64,000 bases of DNA from Pseudoroseicyclus tamaricis (GCF_012070395.1 NZ_JAAFYS010000003.1:62001-126000), one strand, 5' to 3'; shown: positions 52,155 through 60,145, numbered from the stretch's first letter. Notes: generated by a model from the letters alone, not told the origin. Translations and numbers: made by a program.

Positions 52155-53033
52155 ATGAAGATCGCCGTGTCAGGATATGCGCCCGAATGGCTGCCCGACT
52201 GGGCGGCGCTGGAGGAGAGCCTCGCCGCCCATGTGGGCGGGGCGGTGGCCCAGGGGGCGGAGCTGCTGGTCTACCCGGAATATGGCGGCGTCGCCTCGGG
52301 CCTGATCGGCCAGCCGGAGGGGCTGGACGCCGCCGGCTGGGCGGACAGGCTGGCGGAGCGGGCGGAGGCGTGGGTCGGGCTCAACGCGCATCTGGCGAAG
52401 GCGCACGGGGTGCATGTCCTCGCGGGCTCCACTTGCGTGCGGCTGGACGGGCATATCGTCAACCGCACGTGGCTCTGCACGCCGGACGGCGCGACGGGCC
52501 ATCAGGACAAGGCGATCCTCACCCCCTACGAGCGCGACGACATGCAGCTCTCGCCCGGGCAGGAGCTGAACGTCTTCGACACCGCGCTGGGGCGGATCGG
52601 CGTGCTGATCTGCTACGACAGCGAGTTCCCCCTCCTCGCCCGCGGGCTGGTGGAGGCGGGGGCGGAGATGCTGCTGGTGCCCTCCTACACCGACCTTCCG
52701 GCCGGCGCGACGCGGGTGCGGGAGAGCTGCCGGGCGCGTGCCATCGAGCAGCAATGCCTCGTCGTCAACGCGCCGCTGGCGGGGGCCTGCGCCGATTGCG
52801 AGATCTACGATGTCGGGACCGGCCGGCCCGGGCTATTCTGCCCGCCGGACGTGGGCCAGCCGCCCTCCGGCATCCTCGCGGAGGCTCAGAGCGACGCGGC
52901 ACCGGGCTGGCTGATCGCCGAGGTGGACCCGGCCGCGATCTCCATGCCCCGTCTCACCGGCGCCGTCGGCAACCATGCGCAATGGGCGGAGCAGAAGCGG
53001 GTGCCGCCGCCAGGCCTCATCTCGCTGAAATAG
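52155..53033 (+). CDS. Carbon-nitrogen hydrolase (nitrilase superfamily)
   Basis: 292 residues with all three catalytic residues: E42 (Y-P-E-Y), K119 (H-Q-D-K-A-I) and C153 (L-I-C-Y-D-S-E-F-P). An omega-amidase or N-carbamoyl-amide hydrolase-like enzyme is likely; substrate unknown. It follows the NTF2-GNAT pair 60 bases on, with repeat A6 between. Confidence 0.88.
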   Translation: MKIAVSGYAPEWLPDWAALEESLAAHVGGAVAQGAELLVYPEYGGVASGLIGQPEGLDAAGWADRLAERAEAWVGLNAHLAKAHGVHVLAGSTCVRLDGHIVNRTWLCTPDGATGHQDKAILTPYERDDMQLSPGQELNVFDTALGRIGVLICYDSEFPLLARGLVEAGAEMLLVPSYTDLPAGATRVRESCRARAIEQQCLVVNAPLAGACADCEIYDVGTGRPGLFCPPDVGQPPSGILAEAQSDAAPGWLIAEVDPAAISMPRLTGAVGNHAQWAEQKRVPPPGLISLK

Positions 53034-53052
53034 GCAGAGGCGCAAACGGAAA

Positions 53053-53076
53053 CGGGCCGCCCAAAAGGGCGGCCCG
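53053..53076 (-). terminator. Intrinsic terminator, strongest for the minus strand
   Basis: Perfect ten-base stem CGGGCCGCCC / GGGCGGCCCG with a four-base loop. On the minus strand TTTCCGTTT follows, 30 bases after the PRC-barrel stop. It may act in both directions for the convergent nitrilase gene. Confidence 0.85.
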
Positions 53077-53107
53077 CTCCGTCTCGTCTGGCTAGCAGCC
53101 GGGTCGA

Positions 53108-54763
53108 TTATTCGACCACGACGCTTTCCATGGCTTCGAGCTGCTCGTCGGTGTAGTCGGCATAGACGCGCACGTCATCGCCGAGGTCCGACTGCAGGAT
53201 CGTCAGCGAGTTGAACGGGATGGCCACGTCCTTCTCACCGATGCCGAGGAAACCACCGACTTCGACGATCACGGCTTCGATCTGGCCACCTTCGCTGAAC
53301 ACGAAGTTGCCGATCTCACCGATCGTCTCGTCGTTGATGCCGTACAGCGTTTCGCCGAGCATTTCTTCGGCCGGGATGTCGCCGAGACCGGCAACATTGT
53401 AGCCGTCGAGCACGACGTTCGGGCCCATGGCTTCGTCTTCCATGAGTTCGCTGTCGGTGGCGGTCAGATCGCCGGCCTCGTCGACTTCGGCCTCGATCTC
53501 GTCACCGGCCGCGTCGAGTGTCGCCGCGGTTTCGGCACCGGCTTCCTGGACTTCGTCACCGACTTCTTCGGCGGCCATTTCCATCTCGTCGCCGGCTTCG
53601 TCCAGCTCGGCTTCGACTTCGTCGTCGATCGAGGTCAGCTCGGTATCGTCTTCGACCTCCATCTCGCCGTCGAGCTCCATGGTGTCGTCGGCCATGGCTT
53701 CGTCGTCCATGGTCGCTTCCATCTCGGCGTCGTCCATTTCGGCGTCGTCCATGACCGCAGCGCCATCATCGGAACCTTCAGCCTGGTTGAACGTCACGAC
53801 GGGCTCGCCGGACTGCACCCACTGGACCTGCGGCTCGCCGGAGGAGCTGAACTGCACGTTCGGCTCGGCGCTCTCGAAGGAGACCATCGGCTCGCTGCGC
53901 TGGATGTCCACAGACGCTTCCTGACCACCGTCGGAGTAGGTGACGGTCGGCTGGTTGGCGGTCATGTTGACCTGCGCATCGGCCATCTCGCGCTCGGCGC
54001 CCGCGGCACCCGTCTGGTAGGTCTCGCCGGTGTTGCGGTCGGAGACCTGAACACCCGGGCTGCCTTCCTCGTCGACGGCACGGCGCAGTTCGAGCTCGAC
54101 GCGCGGCTGGGCCTGCGTGACCGTGATGGTCGGCTCGGCCTGGCGCACTTCGACCTGCGGCTCGGTGGTGGCAACATCAACGCCCGGCTCGGGCATGGTG
54201 ATGATGATTTCCGGGGCCGGCTGCTCGATCGTGATGGTCGGCTGCGGCATGTCGAGCGTGATGTTCGGCGCGGCCTGGCGCACGACGATCTGGGCCTGGC
54301 CCTCGGTCACGCGAACGGACGGAGCCGTCTCGGACACGGAAACCTCGGCGTCGCCGCCTTCGATGTTCACGGTCGGCGGGGTCTGCTCGAGATAGACGGT
54401 GCCCTCGATGACGGCCTCGTCTTCCAGACGCACGGTCGTGCGCTCGGTGTCGACGACTTCGGCTTCAGCTTCCACCTCGGCCTCGGCCTCGACTTCAGCA
54501 GTGGCCGTGTCCGTGTCGGTGGCCATGGCGGCCTCGTCCTCGGAGAACTGGACGAGCCAGAGCTGGCAGCTCTCGATGTCGCCGGCCTCGATGGCAGCCA
54601 TGATTTCCTGATTCTCGGCGTCGGTGCTTTCAACGGTGCCGGATTCAACCACGGTGAGCAGATCTGCACAAACTTGTGCCTCGGCATCCTGTGCGAGCGC
54701 GGCGCCGCCGACGGGCACGGTCAGAGCCGTTGTCAGCAACATGGTGCGAGTGCTAATTTTCAT
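53108..54763 (-). CDS. Secreted acidic beta-repeat protein with C-terminal PRC-barrel
   Basis: 551 residues. A signal peptide (1-25) ends A-L-A-Q. Residues 120-340 are about a dozen short units of the form P-x-(V/I)-x-(V/I/F) separated by eight to twelve residues (T-V-N-I-E, S-V-R-V-T, N-I-T-L-D, T-I-T-I-E, E-I-I-I-T and so on), which suggests a regular beta structure. A region of Asp/Glu/Met/Ala-rich helix (350-455) leads to a PRC-barrel (about 455-545). Exported PRC proteins of this sort are common in marine alphaproteobacteria, role unknown. It interrupts the block between the phosphatase and infA. Confidence 0.75.
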   Translation of the reverse strand: MKISTRTMLLTTALTVPVGGAALAQDAEAQVCADLLTVVESGTVESTDAENQEIMAAIEAGDIESCQLWLVQFSEDEAAMATDTDTATAEVEAEAEVEAEAEVVDTERTTVRLEDEAVIEGTVYLEQTPPTVNIEGGDAEVSVSETAPSVRVTEGQAQIVVRQAAPNITLDMPQPTITIEQPAPEIIITMPEPGVDVATTEPQVEVRQAEPTITVTQAQPRVELELRRAVDEEGSPGVQVSDRNTGETYQTGAAGAEREMADAQVNMTANQPTVTYSDGGQEASVDIQRSEPMVSFESAEPNVQFSSSGEPQVQWVQSGEPVVTFNQAEGSDDGAAVMDDAEMDDAEMEATMDDEAMADDTMELDGEMEVEDDTELTSIDDEVEAELDEAGDEMEMAAEEVGDEVQEAGAETAATLDAAGDEIEAEVDEAGDLTATDSELMEDEAMGPNVVLDGYNVAGLGDIPAEEMLGETLYGINDETIGEIGNFVFSEGGQIEAVIVEVGGFLGIGEKDVAIPFNSLTILQSDLGDDVRVYADYTDEQLEAMESVVVE

Positions 54764-54805
54764 GACGGGGTCTCCCTGTCGTTTCTATTCGGTTCACACC
54801 CTCAC

Positions 54806-54830
54806 AACGACGAGACCGCTGTGGCGTTCC
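54806..54830 (-). promoter_or_regulatory. EcfG-like promoter (GGAAC-N16-CGTT)
   Basis: On the minus strand, GGAAC (54830-54826) and CGTT (54809-54806) are 16 bases apart, the consensus for EcfG sigma promoters. It lies about 42 bases upstream of the PRC gene ATG. No EcfG gene is visible in the window. Confidence 0.4.
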
Positions 54831-54976
54831 GCACAAAGTGAACGGAACGGCGCAGAAGCAGCCGGCCCACGCCCCTTCGGCAGGGTCGGTTGCTTCACTC
54901 TAGCCTTGAAATCCTAGGGATACGGGCGCATATGCACGCCACCCGCCGCATGCGGGAAACATTTTATGGAGATCAC

Positions 54977-55195
54977 ATGGCCAAGGAAGACACGCTCGAA
55001 TTTCCTGGTGTCGTGAAGGAACTCCTGCCGAATGCGACGTTCAGGGTCGAGCTTGAGAACGGCCATGAGATCATCGCGCACACGGCAGGCAAGATGCGCA
55101 AGAACCGCATCCGCGTTCTGGCTGGCGACAAGGTTCAGGTGGAAATGACCCCCTATGATCTGACCAAGGGTCGGATCAACTACCGCTTCCGCTAA
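54977..55195 (+). CDS. infA: Translation initiation factor IF-1
   Basis: 72 residues, an OB-fold protein binding the 30S A-site: [14 protein letters not shown]-x-F-R-V, G-H-E-I-I-A-H and Y-R-F-R at the end. GGAG lies six bases before ATG 54977. First gene of infA-maf-rng-yacG. Confidence 0.97.
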   Translation: MAKEDTLEFPGVVKELLPNATFRVELENGHEIIAHTAGKMRKNRIRVLAGDKVQVEMTPYDLTKGRINYRFR

Positions 55196-55205
55196 GCCGG
55201 GCGCG

Positions 55206-55787
55206 GTGCCCCAGAGCATGGCGCTCGTCCTCGGCTCGGCCAGCCCGCGCCGCCTCGAGCTGCTCGCGCAGCTCGGCCTGGCGCCGGCGGACGTGCGCCC
55301 CCCCGACATCGACGAGACCCCGGCCAAGGGCGAGCTGCCGCGTGACTACGTGCGCCGCATCGCCCGGCAGAAGGCGAAGGCGGTGCCCTGCGCGCCCGGT
55401 GAGGTCGTGCTCTGCGCCGACACCACCGTCGCCCTCGGCCGTCGCATCATGGGCAAGCCGGAGGACGAGGAGGAGGCGCGCCGCTTCCTGCAGCTCCTCT
55501 CCGGCCGGCGCCACCGCGTCATCACCGCCGTCGCGGTCTCGACGCCGGAGCGGCTGTGGGAGCGCGACGTGGTGACGAGCGTGCAGGTCAAACGCCTGAG
55601 CGAGGTGGAGATCGCCGGCTACCTCGCCACCGGCGACTGGCGCGGTAAGGCCGGCGCCTATGGCATCCAAGGCCCCTTCGGCGCGCTGGTGCCGTGGATC
55701 TCCGGCTCCTTCTCCGCCGTCGTCGGCCTGCCGCTGGCGGAGACGGCGCATCTGTTGCAGGCGGCGGGCGTGGAGGTCTGGCGATGA
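55206..55787 (+). CDS. maf: Maf-family nucleoside triphosphate pyrophosphatase
   Basis: 193 residues. [12 protein letters not shown] is the substrate loop; C-A-D-T-T-V-A and the [10 protein letters not shown] segment are typical. Maf proteins hydrolyse dTTP/UTP or modified nucleotides. GTG 55206 or ATG 55218 could be the start; neither has a strong Shine-Dalgarno sequence. Located between infA and the RNase E/G gene, as expected. Confidence 0.9.
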   Translation: MPQSMALVLGSASPRRLELLAQLGLAPADVRPPDIDETPAKGELPRDYVRRIARQKAKAVPCAPGEVVLCADTTVALGRRIMGKPEDEEEARRFLQLLSGRRHRVITAVAVSTPERLWERDVVTSVQVKRLSEVEIAGYLATGDWRGKAGAYGIQGPFGALVPWISGSFSAVVGLPLAETAHLLQAAGVEVWR

Positions 55788-55827
55788 CCGCCCCGACCGT
55801 GAAGGCCCCCGGCATGGAGACGCGGCC

Positions 55828-56865
55828 ATGAAAGGCAGACGCATCGTTCTCGATCACCTCGGCGGCCGCCCCGCGGCGGCGCTGATGGTCGACGGTCGGC
55901 TGGACGATCTCCTGATCGACGATGAGGGCGTCCGCCCCGGCGCCATCTTCCGCGGCCTCTGCGACCGGCCGATGAAGGGCCAGGGCGGCATGTTCCTCAG
56001 GCTGCCGGATGGCGACCGCGCCTTCCTGCGCGGCGCAGGCGGGCTGAAGCCCGGCCAGTCGCTGCTGGTTCAGGTGACGGGCGTGGCCGAGCCCGGCAAG
56101 GCGATCCCGGTCACCGACCGGCTGCTCTTCAAGTCCCGCTTCGTCATCGTCACCCCCGGCGCCCCCGGCATCAACGTCTCCCGCGCCATCCAGGGCGAGG
56201 AAGTGCGCGCCGCCCTGCGCATCATCGCCGAGGAGGCGACGGACGGCGCCCATGGCCTGATCCTGCGCTCCGCCGCCGAAGGCGCGCCGGAGGAGGAGAT
56301 CGCCGAGGACATCGCCTCGATGGAGGCTCTCGCCGCCGCCGTTCTCGCCGATGCCGCCGGCACCGAGCCCGAGGCGCTGACGGAGGGCGACGGCCCGCAT
56401 GAGCTCGCCTGGCGCGACTGGACGGCGCCCGAGGTGGTGACGGAACCCGGCGGCTTCGCCCGCGAGGGCGTGCTGGACGAGATCGAGGCGCTGGGCCGGG
56501 CGGAGATCGACCTCGGCGAGGGCTTCATGAGCGTCGAGCCGACGCGGGCGCTGGTGGCGGTGGACGTCAACACCGGCGCCGACACCTCCCCCGCCGCGGC
56601 GCTGAAGGCCAATCTCGCCGCGTCCCGCGCCCTGCCCCGGGCCCTGCGCCTGCGCGGCCTCGGCGGTCAGGTGGCTGTGGATTTCGTCTCCATGCCCAAG
56701 GCGCAGCGCAAGCAGCTGGAGCAGAGCCTGCGCGCCAGCTTCCGGGCCGACGCCATCGAGACCTCGCTCGTCGGGTGGACGCAGATGGGTCTCTTCGAAC
56801 TCCAGCGCAAGCGCGAGCGGCCGCCGATGGCGCCCATCCTCGCCGCCCTGAAGGAGCACCTGTGA
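55828..56865 (+). CDS. Compact ribonuclease E/G family protein
   Basis: 345 residues, shorter than RNase G (about 490). Two catalytic Asp are kept, in V-A-V-D-V-N-T-G and V-A-V-D-F-V-S-M. The S1-like N-terminal part is reduced, and the zinc-link cysteines (C-P-x-C-x-G) and everything C-terminal of them are missing. Whether it cleaves RNA is uncertain; this short form is usual at this position in Rhodobacterales. Followed by yacG after one base. Confidence 0.85.
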   Translation: MKGRRIVLDHLGGRPAAALMVDGRLDDLLIDDEGVRPGAIFRGLCDRPMKGQGGMFLRLPDGDRAFLRGAGGLKPGQSLLVQVTGVAEPGKAIPVTDRLLFKSRFVIVTPGAPGINVSRAIQGEEVRAALRIIAEEATDGAHGLILRSAAEGAPEEEIAEDIASMEALAAAVLADAAGTEPEALTEGDGPHELAWRDWTAPEVVTEPGGFAREGVLDEIEALGRAEIDLGEGFMSVEPTRALVAVDVNTGADTSPAAALKANLAASRALPRALRLRGLGGQVAVDFVSMPKAQRKQLEQSLRASFRADAIETSLVGWTQMGLFELQRKRERPPMAPILAALKEHL

Positions 56866-56866
56866 C

Positions 56867-57016
56867 ATGGCCTGTCCCATCTGCGGCAAGAAGACCGACC
56901 CCGATCATCGCCCCTTCTGCTCCGACCGCTGCCGTGAGATCGACCTCGGCCGCTGGCTGAAGGGCACCTACCGCGTCCCCACCCAGGAGACGCCGACCGA
57001 CGAAGACGAGGACTAG
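56867..57016 (+). CDS. yacG: DNA gyrase inhibitor YacG
   Basis: 49 residues. Four cysteines C3, C6, C18 and C22 (C-P-I-C ... C-S-D-R-C) form the zinc site of YacG, which can inhibit gyrase. It begins one base after the RNase gene stop and closes with an acidic tail. Last gene of infA-maf-rng-yacG. Confidence 0.93.
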   Translation: MACPICGKKTDPDHRPFCSDRCREIDLGRWLKGTYRVPTQETPTDEDED

Positions 57017-57059
57017 CCCCCTCTCCCGGCCAGCCCTGCCCCCGGCGCCCCGCACCCCT

Positions 57060-57112
57060 GTTTCATCTGGCCAAAAATACCCTCGGGGGTGTGGGGGCAG
57101 CGCCCCCACGCG
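57060..57112 (-). repeat. Intergenic 3'-end element, copy A7 (GGCCAGATGAA tail)
   Basis: Minus strand: hairpin GTGGGGGC/GCCCCCAC type, ACCCCCGAGGGTATTTTTGG, CCAGATGAAA. It lies about 40 bases after the stop of the minus-strand YdeI-like gene, in its sense. Confidence 0.75.
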
Positions 57113-57151
57113 TCGCCATCAAGGCCCCACCTCTCACCGGCACGCGCCCCG

Positions 57152-57757
57152 TCACCGGTCGTGCATCCCCTTCCCCGCGAGGATCGCCCCCCGCCACTTG
57201 TCGATCCGCCGCACCCGCGTCTCCGCCTGTTTCGCCTGCCCGATGTGCAGCACGTAGCCCCGCTGCCGTCCGGGCGTGAGCGCGTCCCACGCCTCCTGCA
57301 GCTCCGGGTCGGCATCCAGCGCGTCGACCAGCTCCTCGGGGTAGTCCAGCTCCACCGGGCCGAGCGTCACCTCCCGCCCGTCGTCCACCAGCCCGATCGC
57401 CTCCTCGACATAGGCGGTGATCACGTCGCTGGCGGCTTCCACCTCCTCCAGCGAGGCGAAGACGAGCTTGCGCATGGCGCGCGAGTTGGGGCCGGGGGCG
57501 ACGAGGAGGCCTTCGGAATCGCTCAGCAGCACGCCGCGGTAGAAGCCGACGGCGCAATGGTCCTTGTAGCCCCAGATGGTGCAGACATTCCCCTGCCCCT
57601 CGCCCTCGCCGCGAACGTAGCAGGGCTGGGTCCATTTCCACGTCTCGGTGACGCCGGTGGCGAGGACGATCTCGCGCAGCCGCCGCCGCTCCTCCGCCCA
57701 GCGCTCCCGGGTGGCGTACCAGTGATCGGCTTTGGGATGGGTCACGGGATCGGGCAA
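57152..57757 (-). CDS. YdeI/OmdA-like protein
   Basis: 201 residues with an N-terminal DUF1801-like domain (T-E-T-W-K-W-T-Q-P-C-Y, and C-A-V-G-F-Y-R-G-V-L-L) and a C-terminal YdeI/OmdA-type segment (G-R-Q-R-G-Y-V-L-H-I-G-Q-A-K-Q-A-E-T-R-V-R-R-I). The YdeI family has been linked to peptide-stress responses in other bacteria; function here is unproven. Confidence 0.82.
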   Translation of the reverse strand: MPDPVTHPKADHWYATRERWAEERRRLREIVLATGVTETWKWTQPCYVRGEGEGQGNVCTIWGYKDHCAVGFYRGVLLSDSEGLLVAPGPNSRAMRKLVFASLEEVEAASDVITAYVEEAIGLVDDGREVTLGPVELDYPEELVDALDADPELQEAWDALTPGRQRGYVLHIGQAKQAETRVRRIDKWRGAILAGKGMHDR

Positions 57758-57910
57758 ATTGAGGCACCTCCTGCCGCCAGCCTAGCCCCCCGCCGCCCGT
57801 CCCTCCAGCGCCAAGGCCCTGCCCCCGCCGGTCACCCCCGGGTGACCTCTTGCGCCCCTGCCCGCGCGCTCCGATCTTCCGTCTCGACTGCCATAGACAA
57901 GGAGATCGCC

Positions 57911-58003
57911 ATGACTCCCGCCCTCCTCGCCCTCGCCGGGCTTCTCGGTCTCGCCGCCGCCCTCCCACGGCCCCGGCCGATCCCGCTGGAGGCCCGGCCA
58001 TGA
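57911..58003 (+). CDS. Thirty-residue membrane microprotein coupled to the VOC gene
   Basis: AAGGAG lies seven bases before ATG 57911. The 30-codon frame encodes one hydrophobic helix (residues 3-18, A-L-L-A-L-A-G-L-L-G-L-A-A-A-L) followed by a Pro/Arg tail. Its TGA overlaps the next ATG as ATGA. It may be a translated leader that couples the downstream gene, or a real microprotein. Confidence 0.55.
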   Translation: MTPALLALAGLLGLAAALPRPRPIPLEARP

Positions 58004-58482
58004 GCAAGGCCCCTGCCGAGACCCGCATCGGCCACGTCCACCTCAAGGTCTCCGACCTGGAGCGCTCCGTCGCCTTCTACCGTGACGTGATCGGGCTGGA
58101 GGAGGTGATGCGCTATGGCGACGCCGCCGCCTTCCTCTCCGCCGGCGGCTACCACCACCATATCGGCCTCAACACCTGGGAGAGCCTCGGCTCTGCGCCC
58201 GGGCCGCGCCGGGCGCCCGGCCTCTACCACACCGCCTTCCTCTTCCCCGACCGCAAGGCGCTGGCGGAGGCGGTGGCCCGTGTCGTGGCCGCCGGCGTCC
58301 GCCTCTCCGGCGCCAGCGACCATGGCGTGTCGGAGGCGGTCTATCTCGACGATCCCGACGGCAACGGCATCGAGCTCTACTGGGACCGCCCGCGGGAGGA
58401 CTGGCCGCGCGGCGCCGATGGCGAGCTGGTGATGTTCACCGAGCGGCTCGACCTGCAGGCCCTCCTCGCCGAGGCGGGCTGA
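58000..58482 (+). CDS. VOC family (extradiol dioxygenase/glyoxalase-fold) protein
   Basis: 160 residues with I-G-H-V-H-L-K-V-S-D at the start, then L-Y-H-T-A-F-L-F opening the second unit, and a metal-ligand Glu in D-P-D-G-N-G-I-E-L-Y-W. Resembles catechol 2,3-dioxygenase-like and glyoxalase proteins; substrate unknown. Preceded by the 30-residue frame in ATGA overlap. Followed by a palindrome and a terminator. Confidence 0.85.
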   Translation: MSKAPAETRIGHVHLKVSDLERSVAFYRDVIGLEEVMRYGDAAAFLSAGGYHHHIGLNTWESLGSAPGPRRAPGLYHTAFLFPDRKALAEAVARVVAAGVRLSGASDHGVSEAVYLDDPDGNGIELYWDRPREDWPRGADGELVMFTERLDLQALLAEAG

Positions 58483-58499
58483 GCCCCCGAAGGGCTGTC

Positions 58500-58515
58500 A
58501 CGGAATCGATTCCGT
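58500..58515. repeat. Perfect 16-bp palindrome ACGGAATCGATTCCGT
   Basis: Seventeen bases after the VOC stop. It may form the first hairpin of a structured 3' region or be an operator for what follows. Confidence 0.55.
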
Positions 58516-58590
58516 CCGCCCCTATCCTTCCTCCTGCCGGGCCTCGCTCCCGGTGTCCCCCAGGCGTCGGTCCCTTGCCGATTCCTCTGC

Positions 58591-58623
58591 CGCGCCCGGG
58601 CCCTGCCGCCCGGGCGCGTTTTT
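58591..58623 (+). terminator. Intrinsic terminator
   Basis: Ten-base stem CGCGCCCGGG / CCCGGGCGCG with an eight-base loop followed by TTTTT. It is 108 bases after the VOC stop, so either the VOC mRNA has a long 3' end or a separate small RNA ends here; a further CCGGG/CCCGG hairpin lies at about 58537-58553. Confidence 0.88.
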
Positions 58624-58715
58624 CCCCGCCCCGCCCGTGACGGCCACCGGCCGGGGCGCTTGTCGCCCCCGCCGGCGCCGCCTAGTCTCCCCCGGCAATT
58701 CTCTGGGGGCAGCAC

Positions 58716-59582
58716 ATGGCGACCGGCACGAACATCCGCACGTGGTTCGAGGGGCAGTGGCACGAGGGCGACGCCTACGTCATGCGCGCAGCCGACCACG
58801 GCGCCTGGCTCGGCTCCGGCGTCTTCGACGGCGCCCGCCTCGCCCATGGCCTCGTGCCTGATCTGGATCTCCACTGCGCCCGCGTGAACCGCTCCGCCGA
58901 GGCGATGATGTTGACGCCGAGCCACTCGGGAGAGGAGATCGAGGCCATCGCCCGCGAGGGTCTCAAGCTCTACAGCCCCGGCAGCGCTGTCTACATCCGC
59001 CCGATGTACTGGGCCATCGAGGGCGGCCTCTCCGCCATCCTGCCCGCCGATGCCCCGCCCGGCTTCGCCCTCTGCCTCGAGGAGATCCCGATGCCGCCGG
59101 AAGACACGGCGGTCAGCCTCTGCCGCTCCTCCTTCCGCCGACCGGTGCTGGAGACGGCGGTCGTCAACGCCAAGGCCGGCGCGCTCTACCCCAACAATGC
59201 CCGAATGCTGGCCGAGGCCCGGGCCCGTGGCTGCCACAACGCCCTCGTCGCCGATGCCCTCGGCAACCTGGCGGAGAGCGCCACCTCCAACGTCTTCCTC
59301 GTCAAGGACGGCGAGGTCTTCACGCCGATTCCCAACGGCTGCTTCCTCGCCGGCATCACCCGCGCCCGCCACATCGCCAACCTGCGGGCCGACGGCGTCA
59401 CTGTGCATGAGACGGTGCTCACCTTCGCGGATGTCCATGCGGCGGACGAGGTGTTCCTGTCGGGCAACATGGCCAAGGTCACCCCCGTCACCTCCTTCGA
59501 GGAGACGGAGTTCCGCCCCGGCCCCATGACCGCCCGCTCCCGCCAGCTCTACTGGGACTGGGCCGCCGCCTCGCCCCTCTGA
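58716..59582 (+). CDS. Branched-chain aminotransferase-like PLP enzyme (fold type IV)
   Basis: 288 residues. PLP lysine K153 in N-A-K-A-G-A-L-Y-P-N-N; G-S-G-V-F-D-G-A-R near the N-terminus; L-A-E-S-A-T-S-N-V-F-L-V and L-A-G-I-T-R-A-R later. The class includes branched-chain and D-amino-acid transferases; A-E-S-A-T-S-N favours a BCAT-like enzyme. GGGGGCAGC just before ATG 58716 is a weak binding site. Convergent with irr. Confidence 0.87.
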   Translation: MATGTNIRTWFEGQWHEGDAYVMRAADHGAWLGSGVFDGARLAHGLVPDLDLHCARVNRSAEAMMLTPSHSGEEIEAIAREGLKLYSPGSAVYIRPMYWAIEGGLSAILPADAPPGFALCLEEIPMPPEDTAVSLCRSSFRRPVLETAVVNAKAGALYPNNARMLAEARARGCHNALVADALGNLAESATSNVFLVKDGEVFTPIPNGCFLAGITRARHIANLRADGVTVHETVLTFADVHAADEVFLSGNMAKVTPVTSFEETEFRPGPMTARSRQLYWDWAAASPL

Positions 59583-59612
59583 GGGCCTCGAAGCGGCCCC
59601 GCCCGCCCCAGG

Positions 59613-59670
59613 CCCCCCTGTCTTTGGTCCCAAAAATCCCGGGGGTTCGGGGGCAGCGCCCCCGACGAAC
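59613..59670 (-). repeat. Intergenic 3'-end element, copy A8 (GGGACCAAAGA tail)
   Basis: Minus strand: hairpin GGGGGC-GCTG-CCCCC type, GAACCCCCGGGATTTTTGGG and ACCAAAGACAGGGGGG. It is about 47 bases after the irr stop, in the sense of irr; tail as in A1. Confidence 0.72.
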
Positions 59671-59716
59671 CAAATGGCGTGCGCCGCAGGCGCTCATTTT
59701 AACAAGCGGCCGGCGC

Positions 59717-60145
59717 TCAGCCCCGCCGCCGCAGCCGGATCACCACGTCGACGGAGGCGATTTCCGCCCCCTCCGGCACGTCGGGCAGGCGGGCGATCTC
59801 CAGCTCCGCCGCGGGGGCGTCGGTGAGGGCGCCGCTCTCTTCCCAGTAGAAGTGCGGGTGGTCGGTGTTGTTGGTGTCGAAGTAGCTCTTCGTGCCGTCC
59901 ACGCGGATCTCGCGCAGCAGCCCGCAATCGCAGAAGGCGCCGAGCGTGTTGTAGACGGTGGCGAGCGAGACGCGCTCGCCGCGCGCCTGCGCGGCCTCGT
60001 GCAGGCCCTCGGCGGTGACATGCCGCGCCCGGCCGTCGCCGACCAGAAGGGCCGCGAGCGTCAGGCGCTGGCGCGTCGGGCGCAGGCCGGCTTCGCCGAG
60101 CCAGTCGGCGGCGCGCGCGTCGGAATGAGGGGCCTCGTCATGCAT
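59717..60145 (-). CDS. irr: Fur-family iron response regulator Irr
   Basis: 142 residues. Winged helix with T-R-Q-R-L-T-L-A-A-L-L and V-S-L-A-T-V-Y-N-T-L (60-69). H96-P-H98-F replaces the His-rich HHHHF-type segment of Irr; the heme motif G-C-P-W of some Irr proteins is absent. Irr controls heme and iron genes. ATG 60145 is chosen as the family length; an ATG 57 bases upstream is possible. Divergent from fabA, an arrangement common in Rhodobacterales. Confidence 0.88.
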   Translation of the reverse strand: MHDEAPHSDARAADWLGEAGLRPTRQRLTLAALLVGDGRARHVTAEGLHEAAQARGERVSLATVYNTLGAFCDCGLLREIRVDGTKSYFDTNNTDHPHFYWEESGALTDAPAAELEIARLPDVPEGAEIASVDVVIRLRRRG

